Shown: one piece after another, positions 6,608-14,885 of the stretch | Position numbering within the stretch: position 1 is the first letter of the stretch | Layout of the letters: every line of letters starts with the position of its first letter | DNA from: CAZMRQ01 sp964568795 | GTDB taxonomy: Bacteria; Pseudomonadota; Gammaproteobacteria; Comchoanobacterales; Comchoanobacteraceae | Length of the DNA stretch: 21,583 bases | Direction of reading: 5' to 3' | NCBI GenBank assembly: GCA_964568795.1 | Contig: CAZMRQ010000025.1 | Location: 1-21,583, forward strand | Notes under the pieces: model-generated | Databases searched by the model: none | What the model was told of the DNA's origin: nothing | The model's input: only the letters and a program-made list of their open reading frames with translations | Program-made: the position numbers and the translations under genes

Positions 6608-8266
6608 ATGAATGCAAAAATATTAACATATGACCATGAAGCACTAATGAAGATGCTGGATGCTGTCAACCAGATGGCAAAAGCTGTCAGCAAGACTCTT
6701 GGCCCAGCAGGACGGAATGTCATTATGCAGTCTTCTTTTGGGAGCCCTAAAATTACTAAAGATGGTGTGTCTGTTGCAAAAGAAATTAAATTTGAAGACA
6801 ATCTTTACAACACCGCAGTTGAGGTGGTACGAGAAGCTGCAACGAAAACAAATGATGTGGCAGGTGATGGAACGACGACAGCTACAGTGCTTGCGCGCGC
6901 AATCATGTCTGAGGGTGTGAAAGCTATCTCAGCTGGTATGAATCCAATGGAGCTTAAAAAAGGAATAGATATGGCTGCTGCAACTATTGTTGAGGAGCTT
7001 AAAAAACTTTCTATTCCATGTAATGATTCAGAGTCTATTCGTCAAGCGGGTGAAATATCAGCTAATGATAAGGCAATCGGTGAAATCATAGCTAAGGCAA
7101 TGAGTGTTGTGGGGCAAGAAGGAGTCATTACTGTTGAGGAAGGCTCTGGACTTAGTAACGAGCTAAACACAGTGGATGGAATGCAGTTTGATCGTGGCTA
7201 TTTATCAGCGTATTTCGTTAATAACCAACAAAGTATGACGGCAGAATTAGAGAATCCTCTCATTTTGATTGTAGACAAGAAAATATCAAATGTCAGAGAA
7301 ATGCTGCCTTTGTTAGAATCAGTCGCTAAGTCAAGCAGACCTTTGTTAATCATAGCTGAGGAAGTTGAAGGTGAAGCATTAGCCACTTTAGTAGTTAACT
7401 CAATGCGTGGTATTTTTAAAGTTGTCGCAGTAAAAGCTCCAGGCTTCGGTGACCGTCGTAAAGCTATGATGCAAGATATTGCTATTTTAACTAACGGTAG
7501 AGTTATCTCTGAAGAGGTTGGCCTCAAGCTAGACAATGCTACTCTTGATGACTTAGGCAGCGCTAAACGTATTGTAGTGACAAAGGATGATACAACTGTG
7601 ATTGATGGAACGGGCAGTGAAGAAGAAATCAACGGCCGTGTCAAGCAAATAAAAGTTGAGATTAAAGCTGCAAATTCTGATTATGACAAAGAAAAGCTGG
7701 AAGAGCGTCTGGCAAAGCTTGCTGGCGGTGTCGCGGTTATTAAAGTAGGTGCGCCGACAGAGATAGAGATGAAAGAAAAGAAAGCCAGAGTTGAAGACGC
7801 ATTAAATGCTACAAGAGCTGCGGTGGAAGAAGGTGTTGTTCCTGGTGGTGGTGTTGCCCTTATCAGAGTTTCAAAATCTTTGGACACATTGCGAGGTGAA
7901 AATGAAGACCAAACTATGGGTGTGAATATTGTCAAACGTGCCTTAGGGTCTCCATTGCAACAGATAGTAGATAATGCAGGAAGTGATGGTGCAGTTGTTC
8001 TAAATCAAGTACGTAATGGAAAGGGAAACTACGGTTATAATGCTGCTAAAGCAGAGTACGGTGACCTGGTCGATTTAGGGATTATTGATCCAACTAAAGT
8101 GACACGAACCGCTATTCAAAATGCGGCTTCTGTAGCTGGGATGTTGTTGACAACAGCATGTGTCGTTACAGATACACCTAAAGCGGAGAAAGAAGGTGAT
8201 ACTTCTGGTGCAATGGGCGGTATGGGCGGTATGGGCGGCATGGGTGGCATGCCGGGCATGATGTAA
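6608..8266 (+). CDS. groL: Chaperonin GroEL
   Basis: GroEL is the 60-kDa chaperonin of the cytoplasm. The 552-residue product is conserved from end to end: TLGPAGRNV at 30-38, KDGVSVA with the D52 needed for ATPase activity, GDGTTT with D87, VKAPGFGDRRKAM in the apical domain, EEGVVPGGGVALIR in the equatorial domain, and a C-terminal tail of four GGM repeats ending PGMM. AGAGGAG immediately before the start is a strong ribosome site. The tail is encoded by a near-perfect 9-base tandem repeat (about 8213-8250), which could slip. The gene ends 12 bases before a strong terminator and seems co-transcribed only with groES. Confidence 0.99.
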   Translation: MNAKILTYDHEALMKMLDAVNQMAKAVSKTLGPAGRNVIMQSSFGSPKITKDGVSVAKEIKFEDNLYNTAVEVVREAATKTNDVAGDGTTTATVLARAIMSEGVKAISAGMNPMELKKGIDMAAATIVEELKKLSIPCNDSESIRQAGEISANDKAIGEIIAKAMSVVGQEGVITVEEGSGLSNELNTVDGMQFDRGYLSAYFVNNQQSMTAELENPLILIVDKKISNVREMLPLLESVAKSSRPLLIIAEEVEGEALATLVVNSMRGIFKVVAVKAPGFGDRRKAMMQDIAILTNGRVISEEVGLKLDNATLDDLGSAKRIVVTKDDTTVIDGTGSEEEINGRVKQIKVEIKAANSDYDKEKLEERLAKLAGGVAVIKVGAPTEIEMKEKKARVEDALNATRAAVEEGVVPGGGVALIRVSKSLDTLRGENEDQTMGVNIVKRALGSPLQQIVDNAGSDGAVVLNQVRNGKGNYGYNAAKAEYGDLVDLGIIDPTKVTRTAIQNAASVAGMLLTTACVVTDTPKAEKEGDTSGAMGGMGGMGGMGGMPGMM

Positions 8267-8278
8267 TTTTTTAACTAT

Positions 8279-8311
8279 AAAAGAAAAAGGGCTTCTGCCC
8301 TTTTTCTTTTT
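8279..8311. terminator. Bidirectional Rho-independent terminator between groEL and the leftward operon
   Basis: Bases 8279-8292 and 8297-8310 form a perfect 14-bp stem with the loop TTCT. The upper half of the stem is GGGC/GCCC and the lower half is A-rich opposite T-rich, so a U-tract follows the GC stem whichever strand is transcribed. It can end groESL rightward and transcription coming from corC/tRNA-Phe leftward. Confidence 0.88.
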
Positions 8312-8325
8312 ATTTGGATTGAGAT

Positions 8326-8559
8326 ATGAATAAGAGGTTATTATCGATAAGTTGGTCATTTACGTGGCGTTTTTTGATAATTATTAGTGTAGGTATTTTT
8401 TTATATATGCCTATTTTAGATTACACTCATAGGTTGATGTCAACTGGTTTACTTTTTGAAGTATTAAAGTCAATTATGGGAATCTCTTTTATCATTAGTA
8501 CAGTGATGATTACATTCATGTGGTTAATCAAGAAAAAAGTTATTGTTGGAAGTAAATGA
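8326..8559 (+). CDS. Small two-helix membrane protein of unknown function
   Basis: I do not recognise this 77-residue protein. It has a basic N-terminus (MNKR), two hydrophobic stretches at about residues 14-31 and 45-68, a short polar hairpin between them (DYTHR), and a basic end (KKKVIVGSK). A two-pass inner-membrane protein with both ends in the cytoplasm is the simplest reading. The ribosome site is weak (GGA or GAG a few bases upstream). It starts 15 bases after the groEL terminator and its stop lies 3 bases from the 3' end of the convergent tRNA-Phe gene. No separate promoter is evident, so expression may depend on read-through. The charge and helix pattern argue for a real gene, but it could be spurious. 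Confidence 0.5.
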   Translation: MNKRLLSISWSFTWRFLIIISVGIFLYMPILDYTHRLMSTGLLFEVLKSIMGISFIISTVMITFMWLIKKKVIVGSK

Positions 8560-8562
8560 GTT

Positions 8563-8635
8563 TGGCCAGGGGCAGAATCGAACTGCCGACACGAGGATTT
8601 TCAGTCCACTGCTCTACCAACTGAGCTACCTAGCC
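8563..8635 (-). tRNA. tRNA-Phe (anticodon GAA)
   Basis: The reverse strand folds into a complete cloverleaf of 73 bases. The acceptor stem GGCTAGG/CCTGGCC has one G-U pair, the D-stem is GCTC/GAGC, the anticodon loop CTGAAAA holds GAA at 34-36, and the T-arm is GGCAG-TTCGATT-CTGCC. The anticodon stem GTGGA/TCCTC has a U-U mismatch at 28-42. The terminal CCA is not encoded, so it must be added enzymatically. It lies downstream of corC on the same strand. Confidence 0.95.
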
Positions 8636-8644
8636 AATGATGAT

Positions 8645-8673
8645 ATTTAAACAGGATTTAGTGCGCCGGTCAA
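8645..8673 (-). promoter_or_regulatory. Candidate promoter of tRNA-Phe
   Basis: On the reverse strand TTGACC (8673-8668, 5 of 6) and TTAAAT (8650-8645) are separated by 17 bases. The predicted transcript start near 8638 leaves only about 3 bases of leader before the mature tRNA 5' end at 8635. Confidence 0.5.
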
Positions 8674-8701
8674 TATAAAATGACATGAGCATGCAATTAA
8701 T

Positions 8702-9562
8702 CTATAACTGATGACTTGCTGTGAAAGGCTGTGGTCTTGTTATTTCAATTTTCTCGATTCGTCTTTTCTGCGATGCTATGATTTTTATACGAAACCCATC
8801 AATGATAACTAGTTCGTCAGGTTGAGGTATATGGTCAAAATGCGCGCCGACTAATCCGCCAATTGTATCAAAGTAATTATCATCAAATGAACTTTCAATA
8901 GACTCATTGAGTAAAGATATTTCTGTAGTTGCATCGATGAGAAAGGAATTTTCATCGATTGTGATAATCGCTTGTTCTTCTGTTTGATCCTTTTCATCTT
9001 CAATTTCACCTATAATTTCTTCAATTATATCTTCAATTGTGACTAAACCACTGACGGCACCATATTCATTGATAACTGCAGCCATATGCGCATGTTCTTG
9101 CCTAAGTTCTCGTAATAGATGGTCGATACGTTTTGAGTCTGGTGTGACATGGCACGTATGCATAAGTTCTTTAAATTCGTGTAGATAGTGTTTTTCTTTC
9201 ATAGCAAAATTATGCTTAACAGCCAATAATGATGTGAGTAAGTCTTTTGTTAGAAGAATGCCAATAGGCTTCATTTCATCGTCGTCTAGAATAATAAATC
9301 GCGAATGCTTCGTTTGGCGAATTATATCTATAACATCATTTACAGCACACGATAGTGTGAAAAAAACCATGCGTGACTTAGGCGTTTGAATGTCTCTTAC
9401 TTGTGTATTAGATACATCTAAAATACGGCTGATGAAATGTGCCGCGTCTGCATCAATAATTTGATTCTGACAATATTTATCGACTAGTTGATGTAGGTCA
9501 TCAATTTTATGATGTCCGGTAAATTTAAGGAGATTTTTAATATACTTGATGGGATTTCTCAT
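8702..9562 (-). CDS. corC: CorC/YbeX-family CBS-domain protein
   Basis: This 286-residue cytoplasmic protein matches E. coli CorC (YbeX), linked to magnesium/cobalt efflux and, through its neighbours, to ribosome maturation. It has no membrane segment. VRDIQTPKSRMVFF (about 56-69) is the entry to the first of two CBS domains, the second ending with AAVINEYGAVSGLVTIEDIIEEIIGEIEDE (about 162-191), and a transporter-associated CorC_HlyC domain follows (about 200-280, with DTIGGLVGAHFDHIPQPDE). It is coupled to ybeY through an ATGA overlap. In E. coli lnt comes next; here a tRNA gene follows and lnt is absent. Confidence 0.92.
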   Translation of the reverse strand: MRNPIKYIKNLLKFTGHHKIDDLHQLVDKYCQNQIIDADAAHFISRILDVSNTQVRDIQTPKSRMVFFTLSCAVNDVIDIIRQTKHSRFIILDDDEMKPIGILLTKDLLTSLLAVKHNFAMKEKHYLHEFKELMHTCHVTPDSKRIDHLLRELRQEHAHMAAVINEYGAVSGLVTIEDIIEEIIGEIEDEKDQTEEQAIITIDENSFLIDATTEISLLNESIESSFDDNYFDTIGGLVGAHFDHIPQPDELVIIDGFRIKIIASQKRRIEKIEITRPQPFTASHQL

Positions 9563-10041
9563 GATAGGTAGGGGTTGTTAATATTAAAATGGCTAAGGAT
9601 GTTTGCTTCTGTATTTTCCATCTTTAGAGCTTCGCTCTCTGTTTCGTGGTCATAGCCACACATATGTAGTATGCCATGAATAAACAAGTGCATCGCATGG
9701 TGACTTAGAGGTTTATGTTGAGTCAACGCTTCTTTGACGATAATATCATAACAAAAACAAATTTCACCATAATAGAGATTCTCGTGATTCTGTTTGTGTG
9801 TCAGATGGCTCTGATGTGAGGGATAAACAAAAGTAAGCACATTTGTGGGTTTGTTGGTTCCGCGATACTTTAAGTTTATCTCAGTCATTTTCTCTGTTTG
9901 TAAATCAACTAATGAGATGACGCACGAGGCATTAATGAATTGCATGGTATACATAGCGATAGCAGTCATATCCTTTTCTGATAGTCCATATCTTGAAAGA
10001 TCTATAGAATAATCAATCTCGCAAGAATTATTAGCGCTCAT
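9559..10041 (-). CDS. ybeY: Endoribonuclease YbeY (16S rRNA 3'-end maturation)
   Basis: YbeY is a metal-dependent single-strand endoribonuclease involved in 16S rRNA 3'-end processing and ribosome quality control. The 160-residue protein has the complete metal site HGILHMCGYDH with H122, H126 and H132, plus the conserved LKYRGTNKPTNVLTF (about 57-71). It overlaps phoH by 11 bases and corC by 4 bases, giving the compact phoH-ybeY-corC array seen across gammaproteobacteria. Confidence 0.95.
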   Translation of the reverse strand: MSANNSCEIDYSIDLSRYGLSEKDMTAIAMYTMQFINASCVISLVDLQTEKMTEINLKYRGTNKPTNVLTFVYPSHQSHLTHKQNHENLYYGEICFCYDIIVKEALTQHKPLSHHAMHLFIHGILHMCGYDHETESEALKMENTEANILSHFNINNPYLS

Positions 10042-10975
10042 TGTAAGCCTTTATTATCTCTGAGATGAGGGGATGTCTAACAACATCTGTATGATCAAAT
10101 TCGATAAGAGCAATTTTTTGAATGTCTTTGAGAATTTGACATGCATGAAATAGACCTGATTCTTGTGCATGAGGCAGGTCAATTTGTGAAAGATCGCCTG
10201 TAACAACCATTCGACTACCAAAGCCAATGCGTGTCAAAAACATCTTCATTTGTTCAATAGTTGTATTTTGAGCCTCATCGAGAACAATGAATGAATGACT
10301 GAGTGTTCGTCCACGCATAAACGCAATGGGAGCAATTTCAATTATATTTTTTTCGCTATAACGTTGGTATTTCTCAGCGCCAAGTATATCAATTAAGCTA
10401 TCAGTCAAAGGCTTAATATAGGGGTCAACTTTTTGGGCCATGTCACCTGGTAGGAAACCAAGTTTCTCACCTGCATCAACAGCAGGTCTAGACAGGATGA
10501 TTCGATCGACTTGTTTATTAAGAAGTGCTTGGGCTGCTGCAGCTACTGCTAAATATGTCTTGCCTGTTCCTGCAGGTCCAGAGACAAGAGTAATAGGGTG
10601 GCTCTGAACTGTATCAAGAAGGTTTTTTTGTTTAGATGATCTTGGCTTTACAGTGTGGCGGTGTTGTTTTGATAGGCGGTTTTCTGGTGAAAAAGCTAGA
10701 AGATTGAAGTCATTTAAGGTAATGCTAACAAGAGAACTGTCTGTGAAAAGTGACTCAAGAATAAGTTTTGCATTATGAATGTTGTTATAAGATCCTTTGA
10801 GAGAAAACTTATGTGAGCGGTATTTGATGTGTATATCCAGTGTATCTTCCAACCACTTCAGATGGTTATCATATTGACCACATATCATCATTAAGCGCTT
10901 ATTATTATGTGGCGTTAACTCGAATGCTAGTTGATGCTGTTTGTTCAATAAGTTCTCTGTTCCTGATTCTGTCAT
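10031..10975 (-). CDS. ybeZ: PhoH-family ATPase (YbeZ)
   Basis: This 314-residue protein is the PhoH-like P-loop ATPase that travels with YbeY and is thought to act with it on RNA. The N-terminal part (about 20-90) resembles the small nucleic-acid-binding domain of the family. Walker A GPAGTGKT is at 133-140, followed by AVAAAAQAL; LSRPAVDAGEKLGFLPGD (161-178) is a family block, Walker B VLDEAQN is at 231-237, and TGDLSQIDLP (259-268) is the sensor region. The start at 10975 has a GGAGGG about 12 bases upstream, an unusually long spacing. The gene begins 37 bases after the miaB stop. Confidence 0.94.
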   Translation of the reverse strand: MTESGTENLLNKQHQLAFELTPHNNKRLMMICGQYDNHLKWLEDTLDIHIKYRSHKFSLKGSYNNIHNAKLILESLFTDSSLVSITLNDFNLLAFSPENRLSKQHRHTVKPRSSKQKNLLDTVQSHPITLVSGPAGTGKTYLAVAAAAQALLNKQVDRIILSRPAVDAGEKLGFLPGDMAQKVDPYIKPLTDSLIDILGAEKYQRYSEKNIIEIAPIAFMRGRTLSHSFIVLDEAQNTTIEQMKMFLTRIGFGSRMVVTGDLSQIDLPHAQESGLFHACQILKDIQKIALIEFDHTDVVRHPLISEIIKAYNER

Positions 10976-11012
10976 GATTATTATAATCCCTCCAGTTTTC
11001 TTTGGTATGATT

Positions 11013-12341
11013 TCATGGATAATGCTCTATAAATCTTGCCATTAGAGAGTTTGGATGTGCATGGGTTATATGTACTTTAGCCAAAGATCCTATTAGATTT
11101 AAAGGTGCTTGGAAATTGACAACTCGGTTATTCTCAGTTCTTCCAGATAGGAAATCGTTCCTTTTTTTAGAAATTCTATCAATAATAATATGTTGATTGG
11201 TGCCACACATTTTCTGACTATACTGTTGTGTATTCTTAGTTAGCAATGATTGCAGTCGGTGGAGCCTTTCCTTCTTCTCGGACATAGTTGTTTCATCTAG
11301 TATACTCGCAGCTGGAGTCCCAGGCCTTGCAGAGTATATGAAGCTATATGACTGGTCAAATCCTATCTCTTTTACAAGATTGAGTGTTTGTTTGAAATCC
11401 TGTTCTGTCTCACCAGGAAAGCCAACTATGAAGTCTGATGTGACAGAAATATCTGGTCTGATTTTCCGTAAATCTTCAATTTTTTTCATAAACATAGTCC
11501 GCGTATAACCACGCTTCATGAGAGAGAGTATACGGTCTGAACCGCTTTGAACTGGCAAGTGAAGCTGATTTGCTAATTTAGGTTCTTGATAAGCATCAAT
11601 GAGATCTTGTGTAAATGCCTTTGGATGTGAAGTTGTATAACGTATTCGTAAAACAGAATCAATGGCAGATATATAATGTATTAACAAGGCGAGATTGGCA
11701 TAGCCTCCTTGGTGCATTCGGCCTCTATAGTCATTGACATTTTGTCCTAAGAGAATTATCTCTTTGACACCTTGATCAGCAAGGGCCGATACTTCTGCAA
11801 GAACATCGTCAAATGGTCGACTTATTTCTTCCCCTCTAGTATAAGGGACAACACAATAGCTACAGTATTTGCTACATCCTTCCATTATGGAGACAAAAGC
11901 GCTGGGACTTTCTTTACGAGGTAAAGGAAGTTGGTCAAATTTTTCAATTAAAGGAAATGAAATATCAATCTGAGCTATCTTTGACTGGATGTACTGACTT
12001 ATAAGTGCGGGTAATCTATGTAAGGTCTGAGGTCCAAAGATTATGTGTATTAGTTTACTCCGTTTGAGTATTTCGCTGCCTTCTTGTGAGGCAACGCATC
12101 CTCCAACAGCAATGATAAGGTCTTTCTTATTCTTGGTAAGATTCTTTAAACGCCCAATTTCACTAAATAACTTCTCTTGTGCTTTTTCTCTAATTGAACA
12201 TGTATTAAAAATAATGATATCAGCTGAATCGACACTATCAGTCGGAGTAATGCCGAGTGAGCCCTCCATGATTTGACCTATCTTTTGACTATCGTACACA
12301 TTCATCTGACAACCAAAAGTTTTGATGTGATAATGCTTCAT
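11013..12341 (-). CDS. miaB: tRNA-2-methylthio-N6-dimethylallyladenosine synthase MiaB
   Basis: MiaB is a radical-SAM enzyme that adds a methylthio group to i6A37 in tRNAs reading UNN codons. The 442-residue protein has both iron-sulfur clusters: C11, C48 and C82 in the N-terminal UPF0004 domain (TFGCQMN, FNTCSIR, VGGCVA) and C156-x3-C160-x2-C163 in the radical-SAM core (CSKYCSYCVVPYTRG). LLGQNVNDY (198-206) and the C-terminal TRAM domain are present. The start is one base after the stop of the upstream MFS gene. One tRNA in the window, tRNA-Phe(GAA) with A37, is a likely substrate. Confidence 0.96.
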   Translation of the reverse strand: MKHYHIKTFGCQMNVYDSQKIGQIMEGSLGITPTDSVDSADIIIFNTCSIREKAQEKLFSEIGRLKNLTKNKKDLIIAVGGCVASQEGSEILKRSKLIHIIFGPQTLHRLPALISQYIQSKIAQIDISFPLIEKFDQLPLPRKESPSAFVSIMEGCSKYCSYCVVPYTRGEEISRPFDDVLAEVSALADQGVKEIILLGQNVNDYRGRMHQGGYANLALLIHYISAIDSVLRIRYTTSHPKAFTQDLIDAYQEPKLANQLHLPVQSGSDRILSLMKRGYTRTMFMKKIEDLRKIRPDISVTSDFIVGFPGETEQDFKQTLNLVKEIGFDQSYSFIYSARPGTPAASILDETTMSEKKERLHRLQSLLTKNTQQYSQKMCGTNQHIIIDRISKKRNDFLSGRTENNRVVNFQAPLNLIGSLAKVHITHAHPNSLMARFIEHYP

Positions 12342-12342
12342 T

Positions 12343-13659
12343 CTATTTTTGACCTTTGTTGGTATTTTTTATCATGAATAATAGGAGAAATGAGAGTAGA
12401 AGCATAATAGGGATTATAAGAAACGCCTGCTCAAAGTGAGGACGAGAGAATTGTTGTGATGTTGTTTGACCCACATGCTTTAGTATAGATCCACGCTCAA
12501 TAATTCGGCCAATCATCGGTTGGAATAAACCACTTAGCATGATAAGCATATTTGTGACAGCTACGGCAGTTGCTGTAAGAGATTTCTTTGTTCGTTCAAA
12601 TGCTAATGAGAAAACTAAAATTTGAGGACTACTGAAAAAACCGAGGAGAAACATCAATCCTGATAGTGTCGGCAGATGATCGTATGGCAAATAAATAACC
12701 AATAAAATGTTGACTGTAGATGAAATAGTGGCAAAGGAGAGTAGAAATCTTTTGCAGTTATAACGTGTAGTAATCATCCCTACAATAGGAGAGCCAATCA
12801 TCCAGCCGATAAAAATCATTGATGCTATGTGGGCTGAATGTAAATGTGAAAAGCCTCTGATATGCTCAAAATAGGGTACTCCCCACAACCCACTAAATAT
12901 AACCGTAGGCATAAACAGTGATCCACCTACTATACCAATAAGCCATATTTGTCCATCAGTCATCACTTGTTTTAGTGAGCTAAAGAATATGTTTGACCGT
13001 TTACGTGCGTGTGTTTTTTTTGGTTTACTCCGATTTCTTATGAAAATAGTGCAAATGATGATCAAGGCAATGCCAAAGTAGATCATATAATACATCGTTC
13101 TCTGAGTGCCAAGCTGATCAACCATATGTGCCAGTCCAACTTCACCTGTATATGCGCCTACCATGCCTAAAGACATAGTGATTCCTGATACCAGAGCGAA
13201 GTATTTTTTTGGCAGCCATTCGGAGGCAATTTTTAAAACTGTGACAAAGGCAAATGCTGAACCAAATCCAATTAAGCATCTACCGAAAAGAATCAAGTGG
13301 AGGTATTGTTCTGTGCTAAAACAGTATGCTCCAAAAACACATGAAGCGAGCGCAATAATAAGTAGCCGACGGACTCCATAGTGATCAATAAGCGGTCCTA
13401 CAAGTAGCTGCATAGGCGTATACAGCCAATAGTATGATGCATCGATATGTCCAATATTTTGAACTGATATTTTCATATTGAGTAGGTAGAAATTAAAGAA
13501 AGCACCAGGGGAAATTCTTAGAATATACTCGTAGCTATAAAAGAGAGCAGCAATGAGAATCATTAGCCAAGAGAGAAACGTCTTTATCGTCGTTTTCCCA
13601 GGTTTTCGTAGATAGCGTTCAACCCATAAGGGTTCTTTTTGAGTAGTGTATATTGACAT
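12343..13659 (-). CDS. MFS transporter, substrate unknown (second of a tandem pair)
   Basis: This 438-residue inner-membrane protein has about 12 hydrophobic segments and a long basic N-terminal tail (about 25 residues). The MFS motif A appears as GPLIDHYGVRRLLI (88-101) after the second helix, followed by GRCLIGFGSAFAFVTVLK. ALFYSYEYILRISP in helix 1 resembles a subfamily I associate with Legionella and Coxiella carriers, but I cannot name a substrate. A basic central loop (NRSKPKKTHARKRS) separates the two six-helix halves. The start shares one base with the stop of the preceding MFS gene (TAATG), so the two are translationally coupled. miaB begins one base after this gene ends. Confidence 0.9.
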   Translation of the reverse strand: MSIYTTQKEPLWVERYLRKPGKTTIKTFLSWLMILIAALFYSYEYILRISPGAFFNFYLLNMKISVQNIGHIDASYYWLYTPMQLLVGPLIDHYGVRRLLIIALASCVFGAYCFSTEQYLHLILFGRCLIGFGSAFAFVTVLKIASEWLPKKYFALVSGITMSLGMVGAYTGEVGLAHMVDQLGTQRTMYYMIYFGIALIIICTIFIRNRSKPKKTHARKRSNIFFSSLKQVMTDGQIWLIGIVGGSLFMPTVIFSGLWGVPYFEHIRGFSHLHSAHIASMIFIGWMIGSPIVGMITTRYNCKRFLLSFATISSTVNILLVIYLPYDHLPTLSGLMFLLGFFSSPQILVFSLAFERTKKSLTATAVAVTNMLIMLSGLFQPMIGRIIERGSILKHVGQTTSQQFSRPHFEQAFLIIPIMLLLSFLLLFMIKNTNKGQK

Positions 13660-14885
13660 TAGGTTACCTGCTTGCAGTTGGTCTCACGGCTATAAATTGC
13701 AAAAAATAAGCCGCATATAACACAGACAGGTAGAATGTACAGTGCTGTTGCATAGGGGCGTGCAACGTGAGAAGCTATGTTTTGTTGTATCATTAATCCC
13801 ACAAAAGGCCCTAGGATCACGCCACCTAATGAATTAAATGTATTCATTAAGCCCAGTGATGTAGCCGTTCTCTCCGGGGGTGTTAGCTCTTTAATGACGC
13901 TAAACGAAGGTAAAAATCCAGCAATACAAAATCCAAATGATAAAAATAATACTCTGTATGTCCATACTGAATCAACTATATGAGATAGAATCAGAGAAAG
14001 GATAATAGAGCCCGATAATGCACTGAAGATGAGCATGGGTTTCCGTTTCCCTTGTCGATCACTGATATAGCTTAGTAAAGGAGCACCAATAGCAAAACCA
14101 TAGGGGGCAAGCATACTAATATATGTGCTTTGTTCTTTTGTTATTCGAAGTGTGTTCTCTATAAATTTAACAGACCATGAGTTTGTTAAAGTTAAAAAGG
14201 GAGCATAAATAAGAAGTCCATAAATAAGAATGACCCATATGTGCCTGTGTCTAATAATATTATACAAGTCTTCTGTGACTTGATCTAGTGTAAGGGGTTT
14301 CACGTTTGTTATTGAATGATCTGGTAATTTGAGGGCAAGAACAATGATAAAGCATATAATCACCCCAATGGCTCCCCACCCTAATATCACATATTGCCAG
14401 GATATATAGCTTAAAAGGTGGACTGCTGCTTGTCCAAAGGCAAACCCTAGAGTTCCAAAGGTACACATAACGCCTGTCAATGTCATGAAATGGCGGGGTT
14501 CAAACCAGACAGATATGAGTTTAAATGTACTTAATACAGCAAAAGCAGAGCCACAACCCATGATAAATCGTGCTAGCAGAGCAATATAATATGAATTTGT
14601 TAATGCAAACAAAAAGCAACCCACACTACATAAAAGCGAGGCATGGATCAGTACTTTTTTGACAGATATGTGGTCCAATAAGATGCCAGCAGGTATTTGC
14701 AGTATTGAGTAGGCAAGCAAAAAAGCTGAAGCGAGCATTCCAAACTGAGCAGCACTCATCTGCAAGTCCATCATGAGAGGGTCTGACATCGTCACAAGAA
14801 TGCTATTTAAACTGGACTCATAAAAATAGAAAAGACAACCGAGAAGCCATGCGATGTAACCGTAGTATGATTTTTTTTGTTTCAT
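13659..14885 (-). CDS. MFS transporter, substrate unknown (first of a tandem pair)
   Basis: This 408-residue protein is a 12-helix major facilitator carrier. Motif A is GILLDHISVKKVLI at 67-80, followed by RFIMGCGSAFAVLSTFK, which parallels GRCLIGFGSAFAFVTVLK in the next gene; helix 1 also shares the FY-x-YE pattern. The two genes are therefore paralogs, although clearly diverged. In the second half, SYISDRQGKRKPMLI (about 274-288) is the repeat of motif A. The start codon overlaps the gatB stop (ATGA), tying expression to the amidotransferase genes. Substrate cannot be inferred from sequence. Confidence 0.9.
   Translation of the reverse strand: MKQKKSYYGYIAWLLGCLFYFYESSLNSILVTMSDPLMMDLQMSAAQFGMLASAFLLAYSILQIPAGILLDHISVKKVLIHASLLCSVGCFLFALTNSYYIALLARFIMGCGSAFAVLSTFKLISVWFEPRHFMTLTGVMCTFGTLGFAFGQAAVHLLSYISWQYVILGWGAIGVIICFIIVLALKLPDHSITNVKPLTLDQVTEDLYNIIRHRHIWVILIYGLLIYAPFLTLTNSWSVKFIENTLRITKEQSTYISMLAPYGFAIGAPLLSYISDRQGKRKPMLIFSALSGSIILSLILSHIVDSVWTYRVLFLSFGFCIAGFLPSFSVIKELTPPERTATSLGLMNTFNSLGGVILGPFVGLMIQQNIASHVARPYATALYILPVCVICGLFFAIYSRETNCKQVT

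Noticed and set aside
7198..7644. 148-codon open frame on the reverse strand inside groEL
   Set aside because: It is antisense to a highly conserved groEL region, has low-complexity serine/threonine-rich composition, and no recognisable domain; it is a codon-bias shadow.
8213..8256. Short tandem repeat at the end of groEL considered as a repeat array or CRISPR
   Set aside because: It is the coding sequence of the usual GGM tail of GroEL, with 9-base units and no spacers.
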